Assembly (NCBI RefSeq): GCF_008632955.1 | Contig: NZ_CP043959.1 | Coordinates: 496,001-560,000, forward strand | Direction: 5' to 3' | Length of the DNA stretch: 64,000 bases | From: Streptomyces tendae | GTDB taxonomy: Bacteria; Actinomycetota; Actinomycetes; Streptomycetales; Streptomycetaceae | Shown here: in pieces, positions 53,355-62,650 of the stretch | Numbering within the stretch: position 1 is the stretch's first letter | Layout of the letters: every line of letters begins with the position of its first letter | The notes under the pieces: model-generated | What the model was told of the DNA's origin: nothing | What the model saw: the letters and a program-made list of their open reading frames with translations, nothing else | The model's database searches: none | Program-made: the position numbers and the translations under genes

Positions 53355-53510
53355 AAGCCCTCCTTGGGCCCAAAGGGTTGCCCTGCTCCAGAACCAGCAA
53401 GTGTGAAGACTATTCCGCACAACTGCATCCGTCTGAGAACGACGAGAGCCCGCGGTCACATGCTCCGCAGGCTCTGTACTGCAAGGGAAACCAAACTGCA
53501 ACTTGCGATG

Positions 53511-53538
53511 AGCCTAGCACGCAGGGGCCCGATCGCAA
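53511..53538 (-). promoter_or_regulatory. Candidate HrdB promoter of the cold-shock gene
   Basis: On the minus strand TTGCGA (53538-53533), a 16-base spacer and TAGGCT (53516-53511). The -10 matches the Streptomyces TAGRNT pattern. Predicted transcript start near 53504 gives a leader of about 150 bases. Confidence 0.5.
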
Positions 53539-53680
53539 TAGAGGTCAAGATCACGTCACCCGAATGTTTGCAGGCCCCGTCCGTCACGTTCGTGCGTTCG
53601 ATCCGGCCGGAATGGCGGCGTCCCGGATGGCCGCGCGACGGGGCGGGGGCGACGGTTCCGCCGACCGGGACAAGGTCTAG

Positions 53681-54538
<858 letters not shown>

Positions 54539-54545
54539 CGCGACG

Positions 54546-54577
54546 GCCCGACGGCCGCCCACCCGCGACCGTCGGGC
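54546..54577 (+). terminator. Possible terminator after mqnA
   Basis: GCCCGACGG and CCGTCGGGC pair over nine bases with a 14-base loop, beginning eight bases after the mqnA stop. The remaining intergenic bases to 54844 hold GC-rich palindromes but no gene. Confidence 0.45.
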
Positions 54578-54844
54578 GCCGCGCGGCCGGTCCGGGGCCC
54601 CGGCCGGGGCCTGCCACTCCGCCGCCGGGTGACAACGGCGTACGGGCGTGACGACGGGCGAGGGGCGACGCCATGCGGCTGCTCCATGCCGACGAGCCCA
54701 CGGTCGTGGGCCCGGCCGGCTGCTCGGCCGGCTCGGCCCGGCCGGATGGGCCGGGTCCGCCTGGGCCGCAGCCCAGTCGGAGTCGCCGAAGGCCCGGTTC
54801 CCGAAGATCGAGCAGCCGGGCCTCAGGTCCGCGGGAGGCTTCGG

Positions 54845-57800
54845 TCAGCCCGGGACGACGACCGTCCGCAGCTCGCCGTCACCGAGGTGCAGCATGCCCT
54901 TGCCCGGGGCGATCTGTCCGCCGACCATCCCGCGGGACAGCCGGACGCCGATGAGGTCACCGCTGGAGGTCTCCTGAGGGGAGAGCAGGATGCCCCGCCG
55001 CGCCTTCTTCGCGTCGACCTGCCAGCCGGAGAAGCCGCTGCACACGTCCTCCTCGTCACCGGCGATGACGAGGGCGAGTCCGCGTTCGGCGCCCCGGGAG
55101 ACCAGCTTCTTCAACTGGCTCTCGGCGTCGCAGTCCTCGAGGATCTCGCCGTCGTCGACGAGCACGGCGATCGGCTCCTCCAGGGACGCCTCGTCCACCA
55201 GCTCCTCGAACTCGTCCTCGTCGATGTCGTCACCGGTGAACACCTTCAGCACACCCTCGGCACCGTCCAGCTGCCGCAGCGGCGACTGGCGCGGGGCGGC
55301 GATCACCAGGCGGGTCCCCTGCGCCAGGAACGACTGGGCGAAGTTCATCAGCACCGTGGAGCGGCCCGACTTGGCCGGACCCGCGATCACGAACGCCGGT
55401 ACGCCGTCGGCGAGGTCGGGCCCGAAGCCGACGATCTCGTCGCCGCCGATGCCGGCCAGGCCGTACAGCTTGGACCGCGACGCCTCCGGGTCGCGCATCT
55501 CCCACGCCTCCGGGAAGGCGATCCGGCTCGGCAGGCTGTCCACCCGGAACGGCCGCCGGGTGCGGGGCACTTCGGCGTCCCGTGCGGCCGCCGCCTCGCC
55601 GATGGCGGTCAGCGCCGCCGCCTGCCCCTGACCGGTGGTGTCCTCGGCGAGCAGCGCGAACTGCGTCTCCGTACCGGACTCGTTGCGGAAGGCGCGGCCC
55701 GGCGGGATCTCCTCCGGCACCTTGCGGGTGGGGATGCCCAGCGAGGAGAAGTCGCTGCGGTCGGCCAGCCGCAGACCGTACTTGTCCTCCGTGAGGCTCG
55801 CGATCCGGCCCACCAGCAGCGTCCGGTCGCCGGTCAGCACCAGGTGGATGCCGACGCTCGCGCCCTCCCGCATCATCGTCTGCAGTTCGTCGGTCAGCGA
55901 GCCGTGGTCGATCTCGCCGAGCGTGGGCACCCAGCCCTCCCAGCGGTCCAGCAGCACCACGATGTGCGGCAGCCGCTCGTCCTCGGCGACCGCGGCCCGC
56001 TGCTCGCCGATGTCCGCGAAGCCGGCGTCCGCCAACAGGTCCTGGCGGCGCGACAGTTCGCCCTTGAGACGGTTGACGAGCCGGATCACCCGCTCGGTCT
56101 GGTTGCGCCCGACGACCGCCCCGCAGTGCGGCAGCCGGGTCAGCGCGTTGAGCGCGCCGTTACCGCAGTCGATGCCGTACAGGTGGACGTCCGCCACGGA
56201 GTGGGTGCGGGCCAGCGAGCCCGCGATGGTGCGCAGCACCTGCGACCGGCCGCTGCGCGGGGCGCCGCCGATCATCAGGTGACCGAAGGAGGAGAAGTCG
56301 ACGACGACCGGACGGCGGGCCTGGTCGGACGGCAGGTCCTCGACACCGAACGGCGCCGGCGGCAGCGTGCCCGGCGCGGGCGCGTACGGCGGAACCTCCA
56401 CGTCGTCGAGCAGCAGCGTCTCGTCCAGGGCGGGCAGCCACGGGCTGTGCTGGGCGGGGATGCCGAGCGCACGGTTGGCGTCGCGGACCGCGTCGACCAG
56501 CACCTTCAGGTCGGTGATCTCCTCGTCCTCACGCGCCTCCGACTTCGGCTTGGTGAGCGCGGCCCGCCCCAGGTCCTCCCAGGTCAGCGGGCCCACCCAG
56601 GGCGCGAGGGCCGCCGGGTCGGCCGCGCCGGGCCGCCGGCCGCCGACCCGCCCCGACTGGAACGGCACGAGCGAGGCGTGCCCCAGCCGCGCGTAGGCAC
56701 GGCCGGGCGTGCTCTTGGAGATGTGCCCGGCCTCGGGGGAGTCGATGACGTCCGTCGACTCACCGGCGTCCGTCACCCGCAGGGCGATGCGCAGGTTGGT
56801 GTTGGCGCGGATCTCGGGGGAGACGACACCGCTCGGCCGCTGGGTGGCGAGCAGCAGGTGGATGCCGAGGGAACGTCCTCGCTGGGCGATGTTCACCAGG
56901 CCGGTGACGAAGTCCGGCAGGTCACGCACCATCGAGGCGAACTCGTCGATCACGATGAGCAGCCGCGGCACCGGCGGGTGCGAGGGGTCGCGCCGCACCA
57001 GGTCCTGGTAGTCCTCGATGTCCTTGGCGTCGGCGGCGGCCAGGATGTGCTCGCGCCGCTTCAGCTCGGCGCCCAGCGACTCCAGGGCGCGCTCCACGAG
57101 ATGGGCGTCGAGGTCGGTCACCATGCCGACCGTGTGCGGGAGTTTGACGCAGTCCTTGAACGCCGAGCCTCCCTTGTAGTCGACGAGGACGAACGTCATG
57201 TTCTCGGGGGTGTTGGCGACGGCCAGCGCCGCGACGATCGTCTGCAGCAGCTCGGACTTGCCGGAACCGGTCGTACCGGCGATGAGGCCGTGCGGTCCGT
57301 CCTTGCGCATGTCGATGCCGAACGGCCCGTCGTACGACTCACCGATGACAGCGAGCGTCGACTGCCCGCCCATGCGCCAGCGCGCGGCGATCGCGTCGCT
57401 CGTCGGCGGCTCCAGCTCGAGGACGTCCAGCAGCCGGCTGGACCCGGGCAGCGCCGAGTCCTCGGTCTCCCCGCTGATGTCACGCAGCGGGGACAGGGAG
57501 CGGGCCAGGCGCAGACACCAGGCGGGGGTGACGAAGTCCGGCCGCACGTCCTTGATGCGCTCGGCGCCGGCCTCCTCGACGCGCAGCCGCAGCTCGTCGG
57601 GCGCCTGCTGCGCGCGGCCGGGCTCCGGGGAGTTGCTGTGCCAGGCATGGAAGGAGGGAAAACCACCGGCCACGGCCGGCTGGGCCGCGCGGTCGGCCTG
57701 CTGCTGCTCCAGCTCCTGCGGGCGGGGCTCGGCGACGACGAAGGCCTGGCACTCGCCGGGCAGGAACCGCTCCTCGGCGTCGAGGCACAGGGCGTACATG

Positions 57801-59548
57801 GACACCGAGGGGCCCTCGCGGAGCAGCCGCACCACGCCGGGCAGCGACCGCAGCCGCCGCGAGCCGTCCCAGACGACCACGATGTCGGGGTCGCTGAACG
57901 TCGCGCCCTGGGAGCGGTTCTGCTCGGCGGCCTTCTTACGGGCGTCGAGGATCTGCGTCAGCTCGCCGATACGGGCGCCGACCGTCTCGGCGTCGGTTCC
58001 TATGAGGACGTTGACGTCCTGGCCGCCGGAGGGGCGGGCGTGCGGCAGCCACCGCACCCAGTCCCAGGACGGCTGCGCCGAGTTCTCGCTCAGCACGTAG
58101 AACTGCACGTCCATCGGGCTGTGCAGCGCGGCGGCCTGGCCGACGGCCCACCGCCCCAGTGCCCGCGCCGAGTCACCGGGCCCGGCGACGCCGATGACGC
58201 CGAGCGACCGCAGGTTCAGCGCGACGGGGGCGTCCTCGATCTTCCAGGTCACCTGGCGCCGGTGGTCGTCCTGCTCGGGGTCGTCCAATACCACCTCGGA
58301 CGGCAGGCGTCCGGTGCCGAACCGCAGCAGCAGATGGTCGCGGTCGGTGCGCCGCCGCTCCCACAGCCGGGTGCGCGGCCCGGTGCCCATCGACAGCACG
58401 GTCGCCGGGTCGGGGATGCTGTGCCGGCGGTCGTTGCGCTCCTGGACCAGCGCCTCCTGGGCGTCCTTCTCGATCCGCTCCTTCTGCTCCTCGTACTCCT
58501 TGACCTGCTTGGCGTGGGACTTGCGCCCGTGCTTCTTGTCGTTGAAGTAGTTGGCGAAGAGGAGGATGGGGCTGAGCCCCGCCATGATCAGGTAGTACCA
58601 GCGCTGGAAGATCGTCACCATGACGACCGCGCCGACCAGCGGCGTCAGCGCCATCAGCCAGGGCAGCGGCCGGGCCTCGTACTCGCGAGGCTTGGAAGGC
58701 AGCCGGAAGGTGGTCTGCCGCTCCGGCTGCCTGAGGCGGGGAGGCCGGTTGTAGTCGAGGCCGACACCGTCGTCGGACCACTTCAGGGCGGCGTTGGGCG
58801 GGGTGTAACGGGTCAGCTCCAGCAGGCTGTTGCCGAGGCAGATCTGACCGCCGAGCGGCCAGTCGAAGCGCTCACCGCGACGCGCCGGGGTCTCGCCGCC
58901 GTCCGCGCGCGCCTTCTTCTTCCTGGCCTTCCTGGCCTTCCTGGCCTTCTTCCTGCGCTTGCCGTCCTTGGCCTCGCCCGTCCTGTCGTCGCCGCCGTCC
59001 TGGGCGTCCTGCTGGGCGTCGGCGATGGGCTTGCCGTCGAGGGTGACGTCGGCGTCGTCGCCGTGCACGACGACCTGGCAGGTGCCGTCGGTGGCGACGG
59101 AAAGGGTCAGCGCGCGGGCCTCGACCTCGGGGTCGTCGACCCGGACGTAGGAGGCGGCGCCGCTGCCGATGTCGTAGCGCCCGACGCCGAGCCGGTGCAC
59201 GAACCCGGCGGCCGGCCCGCCGACGACGCGCAGCTCGACGAGCCCGGTGGGCTCACCGGGGAGACATCCGGAGGGGTCCTGGAGGGACACGACGGCGCCG
59301 TCGCGCAGGGGCGACCCGACGACGGTGGCGGAGGAGTCGACGGCGTACCCGTCGACGTACACCAGCGGCGCGTTCCCGGCGGGTGCCTGTCCCTGGTGCC
59401 CGATGGGGATGACCTGGGCACCGGCGGCCCCGACCTGCGAGGCGAGCTCGCGCGCGATGTCCCCGACGGTCGACTCGGGATCGGCATCGAGTACGACATC
59501 GGCGGTATCCCCGCCGTACGGATCGACGACGGTCAGAGTCAGGCGCAC
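54845..59548 (-). CDS. Type VII secretion FtsK/SpoIIIE-type ATPase with FHA domain (EssC/EccC-like)
   Basis: 1567-residue membrane ATPase, the motor of T7SS. Order: ubiquitin-like start (1-90), FHA domain (about 105-255; GLVELRVVGGPAAGFVHRLG, GRYDIGSG) interrupted by a Lys/Arg repeat, two membrane helices (about 290-335), then three ATPase modules. Module 1 has intact Walker A GTTGSGKSELL near 753 and Walker B LLIVIDEF near 866. Modules 2 and 3 have altered P-loops, GGAPRSGRSQ near 1094 and AGPAKSGRST near 1392. GTG 59548 with GGGAGGA upstream. The FHA plus three modules resemble Firmicutes EssC. It faces a WXG100-like gene. No eccB, eccD, eccE or mycP is present. Confidence 0.9.
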   Translation of the reverse strand: MRLTLTVVDPYGGDTADVVLDADPESTVGDIARELASQVGAAGAQVIPIGHQGQAPAGNAPLVYVDGYAVDSSATVVGSPLRDGAVVSLQDPSGCLPGEPTGLVELRVVGGPAAGFVHRLGVGRYDIGSGAASYVRVDDPEVEARALTLSVATDGTCQVVVHGDDADVTLDGKPIADAQQDAQDGGDDRTGEAKDGKRRKKARKARKARKKKARADGGETPARRGERFDWPLGGQICLGNSLLELTRYTPPNAALKWSDDGVGLDYNRPPRLRQPERQTTFRLPSKPREYEARPLPWLMALTPLVGAVVMVTIFQRWYYLIMAGLSPILLFANYFNDKKHGRKSHAKQVKEYEEQKERIEKDAQEALVQERNDRRHSIPDPATVLSMGTGPRTRLWERRRTDRDHLLLRFGTGRLPSEVVLDDPEQDDHRRQVTWKIEDAPVALNLRSLGVIGVAGPGDSARALGRWAVGQAAALHSPMDVQFYVLSENSAQPSWDWVRWLPHARPSGGQDVNVLIGTDAETVGARIGELTQILDARKKAAEQNRSQGATFSDPDIVVVWDGSRRLRSLPGVVRLLREGPSVSMYALCLDAEERFLPGECQAFVVAEPRPQELEQQQADRAAQPAVAGGFPSFHAWHSNSPEPGRAQQAPDELRLRVEEAGAERIKDVRPDFVTPAWCLRLARSLSPLRDISGETEDSALPGSSRLLDVLELEPPTSDAIAARWRMGGQSTLAVIGESYDGPFGIDMRKDGPHGLIAGTTGSGKSELLQTIVAALAVANTPENMTFVLVDYKGGSAFKDCVKLPHTVGMVTDLDAHLVERALESLGAELKRREHILAAADAKDIEDYQDLVRRDPSHPPVPRLLIVIDEFASMVRDLPDFVTGLVNIAQRGRSLGIHLLLATQRPSGVVSPEIRANTNLRIALRVTDAGESTDVIDSPEAGHISKSTPGRAYARLGHASLVPFQSGRVGGRRPGAADPAALAPWVGPLTWEDLGRAALTKPKSEAREDEEITDLKVLVDAVRDANRALGIPAQHSPWLPALDETLLLDDVEVPPYAPAPGTLPPAPFGVEDLPSDQARRPVVVDFSSFGHLMIGGAPRSGRSQVLRTIAGSLARTHSVADVHLYGIDCGNGALNALTRLPHCGAVVGRNQTERVIRLVNRLKGELSRRQDLLADAGFADIGEQRAAVAEDERLPHIVVLLDRWEGWVPTLGEIDHGSLTDELQTMMREGASVGIHLVLTGDRTLLVGRIASLTEDKYGLRLADRSDFSSLGIPTRKVPEEIPPGRAFRNESGTETQFALLAEDTTGQGQAAALTAIGEAAAARDAEVPRTRRPFRVDSLPSRIAFPEAWEMRDPEASRSKLYGLAGIGGDEIVGFGPDLADGVPAFVIAGPAKSGRSTVLMNFAQSFLAQGTRLVIAAPRQSPLRQLDGAEGVLKVFTGDDIDEDEFEELVDEASLEEPIAVLVDDGEILEDCDAESQLKKLVSRGAERGLALVIAGDEEDVCSGFSGWQVDAKKARRGILLSPQETSSGDLIGVRLSRGMVGGQIAPGKGMLHLGDGELRTVVVPG
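58923..58949. repeat. Three tandem 9-base units in the ATPase gene
   Basis: CTGGCCTTC repeated three times, encoding KAR repeats on the minus strand inside a Lys/Arg-rich segment of the FHA-ATPase. Unit length is three codons, so gain or loss stays in frame. Confidence 0.8.
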
Positions 59549-59677
59549 GCTTGTCCTCCCCAGGCCCTGTGGCCGCTTCCACCCCGCGGCTCACAGTGCC
59601 GCCGACGATATCGGCTGTGCCGCGGTCGGAGGCAGTCGGGGAGCGGGCCGCATTCCCGGCAGCAACGGCATACGCGA

Positions 59678-59700
59678 CTTGTGAACGCCGCCTTCACAAG
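59678..59700. promoter_or_regulatory. Palindrome in the T7SS divergent promoter
   Basis: Perfect eight-base arms CTTGTGAA and TTCACAAG around CGCCGCC, midway between the ATPase start (59548) and the WXG100-like start (59876). Likely a regulator site acting on both genes. Nothing else was recognised in this 327-base gap. Confidence 0.5.
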
Positions 59701-59875
59701 CTGGGGATGTGGCAGCCGAGTTCACCCCCGTAAGCTTCTGCCGCAAGAGCGGACGGACACACCGGTGGGCCATGGCGGCCCCTGAGCCGCAGGGGGCGCG
59801 ACGGCAGGCCGGTAGTTCCGCAAACAAGGGAGCCACGGGGGTTGGCCCTGCGGCGATGCGAGAGGAAGCGGCTTC

Positions 59876-60175
59876 ATGGCCAAAGACCTTGACATCACAT
59901 ATCAGGACATGCGGGAAGCTGCCAAGCATGTCGTGAAGGAGAAGGAAAAGCTTCAGGAGAAGCTGGACGGCCTCCGCAAGTACATCAACAACCTGGTCAA
60001 CTCCGGCTACGTCACGAAGAGCTCCTCCAAGGCCTTCGACGAGAATTTCGACGAGTTCACCAACGGCGCGAAGACCACGCTGGACGGCCTGGACGGCATG
60101 GGCGACTACCTGACCATGGCGGCGGACAAGTTCGAGCAGATCGACGACGAGCTGGCGAAGGCGGCGCGGAAGTAA
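59876..60175 (+). CDS. WXG100-like protein (ESAT-6 superfamily)
   Basis: 99-residue helical hairpin protein. Helix 1 has ITYQDMREAAKHVVKEKEKL and LQEKLDGLRKYINNLVNSG; the turn reads NSGYVTKSSS, where WXG100 proteins have W-x-G; helix 2 carries FDENFDEFTNGAKTTLDGLD and ends FEQIDDELAKAARK. No Trp-x-Gly and no signal peptide. Size, fold and position opposite a T7SS ATPase support a secreted ESX-type substrate or co-substrate. ATG 59876, GAGGAAG upstream. A hairpin terminator follows. Confidence 0.8.
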   Translation: MAKDLDITYQDMREAAKHVVKEKEKLQEKLDGLRKYINNLVNSGYVTKSSSKAFDENFDEFTNGAKTTLDGLDGMGDYLTMAADKFEQIDDELAKAARK

Positions 60176-60205
60176 CTTCCGGGCGCTGGGTGCGGTTTAC
60201 ACGGT

Positions 60206-60237
60206 CGGTGGGGCGGGCATGGCTGCTCGCCCCACCG
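60206..60237 (+). terminator. Terminator after the WXG100-like gene
   Basis: CGGTGGGGCG and CGCCCCACCG with a 12-base loop, 30 bases past the stop. No long T-tract. Confidence 0.65.
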
Positions 60238-61029
60238 GCCCGTTTCGTGCACTACTTGGAGTCGAACCGACGGTGGTTGCCCGCAGGAGCACATCACGGA
60301 TCTCCACGGTGCCGGACGGTGGCCGACGAAGGCGCTGAGACGGCAGGCATGCTCAGGAGGAGGGGTAGGCGAGCACGGGAGCGCTGGGGGCCAGCTCCCC
60401 GGCGCACGCCTTCGGCCGGAGGGCGACTGAGACGGCCTGATGGTGGAACAGTCGACGGAAACCGAACCGTTGTCGCGGTCGGCCGAACCTGTGGTGCGCC
60501 CTGCAGGAATGCCGCCGCACAACGCCTACGCCGTCTGTCAGGCACGTCTCTTCACCGGCGGCTACACCTTGGTCGTGCGTGACCCCCAATGGCACTGGTG
60601 CCCTCGCTGGCCGAAATGCTGATCAACTGCCTGTTGCACGACGGGACGCTCGGCGAATCGCGGCGCGGTGGGGCCCCACGATGATCCCCTCCCGGTCGCG
60701 AGCAGAAGCCACCAGTGGGGCCGCGTGACCGGCCACGGCAGTGGGGAACATGGGTGTCCCGAGTACCGCACCGAGCACGCCCAGTGGCCACACTCTCGTC
60801 GGGCGCAGTCGAAAATTGATCGAATCCTGGGGCACATCCGCAGGAGCGCGAAGTTGTGTCGATCGTGCACCCGTCGCCGGCCTTGGTGTAGATGCGATGA
60901 CGCCTCATCGCCGCAGACTGATCGCCCCTGCATGGCACGTCAGACTCTCCTCGCTGACGGAACAAGATTCGCAGTGTGCGAGAACCCAGGCGGATGAGCC
61001 TCCGCCCTCTTCCTTCGGTCTGAGCTGGG
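60238..61029. other. Gene-poor stretch between WXG100-like gene and AT-richer operon
   Basis: About 790 bases without an intact gene. Frames on both strands are short and Arg/Ser/Cys-rich, unlike real Streptomyces proteins. One minus-strand frame (60835-60623) contains GVLGAVLGTPMFPTAVAGHA, which looks more protein-like and could be a decayed gene, but I could not name it. Composition shifts from typical high GC to lower GC towards 61 kb. Confidence 0.5.
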
Positions 61030-61623
61030 TCACTCAGGATTGGGATTGAGCCAGATACTGCGTGCGAAGTCGTCGAAGACATCCAGGTTTGTGGCCAACC
61101 AGCCGACTTCGTCAGTCACCGTTCGGATCGAGGCATACACTCGGTGTTCCTCGGACCACCAGCCGTAATTCAGGGATACCCCCAAGCCGTCTTTGTCACC
61201 GAAGTACCGAAGGCAACGCAGCCCCGGCCCTATCCGGTCGGAGTCAAACTCCGCTACGTCGGGTGGGCGGTTCGGGCTTGTCTCGGACGCCTGGACGACG
61301 CTGCGAAGCTCTTTCTCTCGGGTTCCGTCTTCCGGTTGCACGACCAGGGCATAGAAGGGTTGCGGTACCCTGCGCGGGTCGCCGCCGTAAAGGAACACCT
61401 GGTGCGCTGGAATGCTGGGGCGCGGATGAGCTTCGACCAGCATTCGGAAACTGTGCGCCAAAGCGTCACGGTTGGGGCTTCGCCACCACTTCTTGTGGCG
61501 TCGGTACATGATCTCGGCGCAGGTAGCCGACCACTCGTCGATCTCAGTCTGACGGAGATCTGTCCAGTGAAGTGGCATGAGGAACCACTCGGTAGGATCT
61601 GCCTCGGTTTCGAAGAAAATCAC
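61030..61623 (-). CDS. Hypothetical protein of the T7SS-linked operon (last gene)
   Basis: 197-residue soluble protein that I do not recognise. It is rich in aromatic residues (TEWFLMPLHWTDLRQTEIDE, RRHKKWWRSPNRD, NYGWWSEEHRVYASIRTVTD) with no membrane helix or signal peptide. GTG 61623 overlaps the upstream stop (GTGA) and has GGAG six bases ahead; a TTG at 61635 is less likely. Codon use is AT-richer than the core genes. As the last gene of an operon headed by a T7SS-secreted protein, it might be a chaperone, immunity or regulatory partner; unproven. Confidence 0.65.
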   Translation of the reverse strand: MIFFETEADPTEWFLMPLHWTDLRQTEIDEWSATCAEIMYRRHKKWWRSPNRDALAHSFRMLVEAHPRPSIPAHQVFLYGGDPRRVPQPFYALVVQPEDGTREKELRSVVQASETSPNRPPDVAEFDSDRIGPGLRCLRYFGDKDGLGVSLNYGWWSEEHRVYASIRTVTDEVGWLATNLDVFDDFARSIWLNPNPE

Positions 61624-62255
61624 TCGTAACTCCAACGGAAAGTCATCATGACAGCATCGAACAGGTCGACGAGGGCGGAGGAGTATTCACTGTCGGGCTT
61701 TCCGTCGCCGACCGTGCTGAATGTGACAGCCAACCAGCGAGGGAACGGGCTGCCAGGAAGGGGAAGTATGTACTCGACACGCCGGGAGGAGAACTCGATC
61801 TCGGATCTTTCCGGAGGCGGGACAATCCGCTCGATTCTGGTTGCGGTTGATCCGTCGACAGTTACGGTTTCGCTTTCTCCTCGCTCCGCTGCTACTCCGT
61901 TGACCACTTGATTCGAGTGGAATCCGGCACCGGTTGCGTTAATCGGTTCTGACACGACGAACGATGCTGGAACCACACTGCCGCGGACCCGTTCCACAGG
62001 AAGATAGAGCACCATCCCGTTTGCTCTGCTGGCTTTTCTTGCCGCCTTTCTCAGTTGCTTGAAGAGTTCCATTCGTACTTTGCTTACGTCATCCCTGGGG
62101 AGATCTTTCGGGAGCTGATCGATGGATCTGTCAACGAGAGTCAGAATCGATTCGTTCACGACCTCCTCATGGAGGTCAACTTTCCCCCACCCGGGCGGGA
62201 GTACCAGGTTGAAGCCGGTGGGCACTGGCGATCGCGTCAAGCTCTGTTCAGTCAC
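61620..62255 (-). CDS. Hypothetical protein of the T7SS-linked operon
   Basis: 211-residue soluble protein. Opening PTGFNLVLPPGWGKVDLHEE suggests a lipid- or membrane-facing beta fold similar in style to LpqN/PsbP-like proteins. ILTLVDRSIDQLPKDLPRDD and MELFKQLRKAARKASRANGM form a helical part, and RRVEYILPLPGSPFPRWLAV then FSTVGDGKPDSEYSSALVDL end it. No signal peptide. GTG 62255 overlaps the upstream stop by eight bases. Not assigned to a family. Composition is AT-richer than the flanking core genome. Confidence 0.65.
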   Translation of the reverse strand: MTEQSLTRSPVPTGFNLVLPPGWGKVDLHEEVVNESILTLVDRSIDQLPKDLPRDDVSKVRMELFKQLRKAARKASRANGMVLYLPVERVRGSVVPASFVVSEPINATGAGFHSNQVVNGVAAERGESETVTVDGSTATRIERIVPPPERSEIEFSSRRVEYILPLPGSPFPRWLAVTFSTVGDGKPDSEYSSALVDLFDAVMMTFRWSYE

Positions 62256-62628
62256 GACGGAGTCTCTCTGTCATCCATGCCCCAAGGGCGAGCAGGGGGA
62301 TCAAGGGAGCTGCAAAGACGCCTGCCCAGACTCCGGTTACCCAAGCGGCCAGAAAGAGGCCGGGTGAGTAAATGAAAACTTCCGTAAGGCCTTCAGGGCG
62401 TCGGGACGGAATCGGATGCCTGAGGAAAAGCGCTAGCAGAGTCAGGATGGCTGCACCCACAATGATGCGCTGAACCCAGTAGACGGCATCCTTCAAAGAG
62501 GGTGGAAGAGCCCCTGCGATCATCACCAGGAAGATGGAGGAAACTCCAATGATGAGACATAGCTTCGCCAGCGCGGTCGGCCCCCCACCCCGCTGGCCGT
62601 AGCCCAGGGTTCGTCGGTTTGAACTCAT
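62248..62628 (-). CDS. Small membrane protein of the T7SS-linked operon
   Basis: 126-residue protein with four predicted membrane helices: LAKLCLIIGVSSIFLVMIAG, VQRIIVGAAILTLLALFLRH, VFIYSPGLFLAAWVTGVWAG and GVFAAPLIPLLALGAWMTER. N-terminus is basic and Gly-rich (SSNRRTLGYGQRGGG). It lies 22 bases after the large T7SS-secreted protein gene. Membrane proteins in this position are often immunity partners or anchors; this one is unassigned. Confidence 0.65.
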   Translation of the reverse strand: MSSNRRTLGYGQRGGGPTALAKLCLIIGVSSIFLVMIAGALPPSLKDAVYWVQRIIVGAAILTLLALFLRHPIPSRRPEGLTEVFIYSPGLFLAAWVTGVWAGVFAAPLIPLLALGAWMTERLRRD

Positions 62629-62650
62629 GACGCTTCTTCCTTGCGTTCAG

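Noticed and set aside
54590..54640. GC-rich perfect palindrome GGCCCCGGCCGGGGCC as an operator
   Set aside because: No loop, located between convergent genes, and such GC palindromes are frequent by chance in this composition.
54629..59785. 1718-codon plus-strand frame opposite the T7SS ATPase
   Set aside because: It is a GC-driven shadow: Arg/Gly/Pro/His-rich without any domain, while the minus strand encodes a complete ATPase.
60240..60300. tRNA T-arm-like GGTTCGACTCC on the minus strand
   Set aside because: The flanking bases do not form the five-pair T stem and no acceptor or anticodon arm is found.
60440..60622. 60-codon plus-strand frame ending GGYTLVVRDPQWHWCPRWP
   Set aside because: No ribosome site, no recognisable family, and it sits in a stretch where several random frames of similar length occur.
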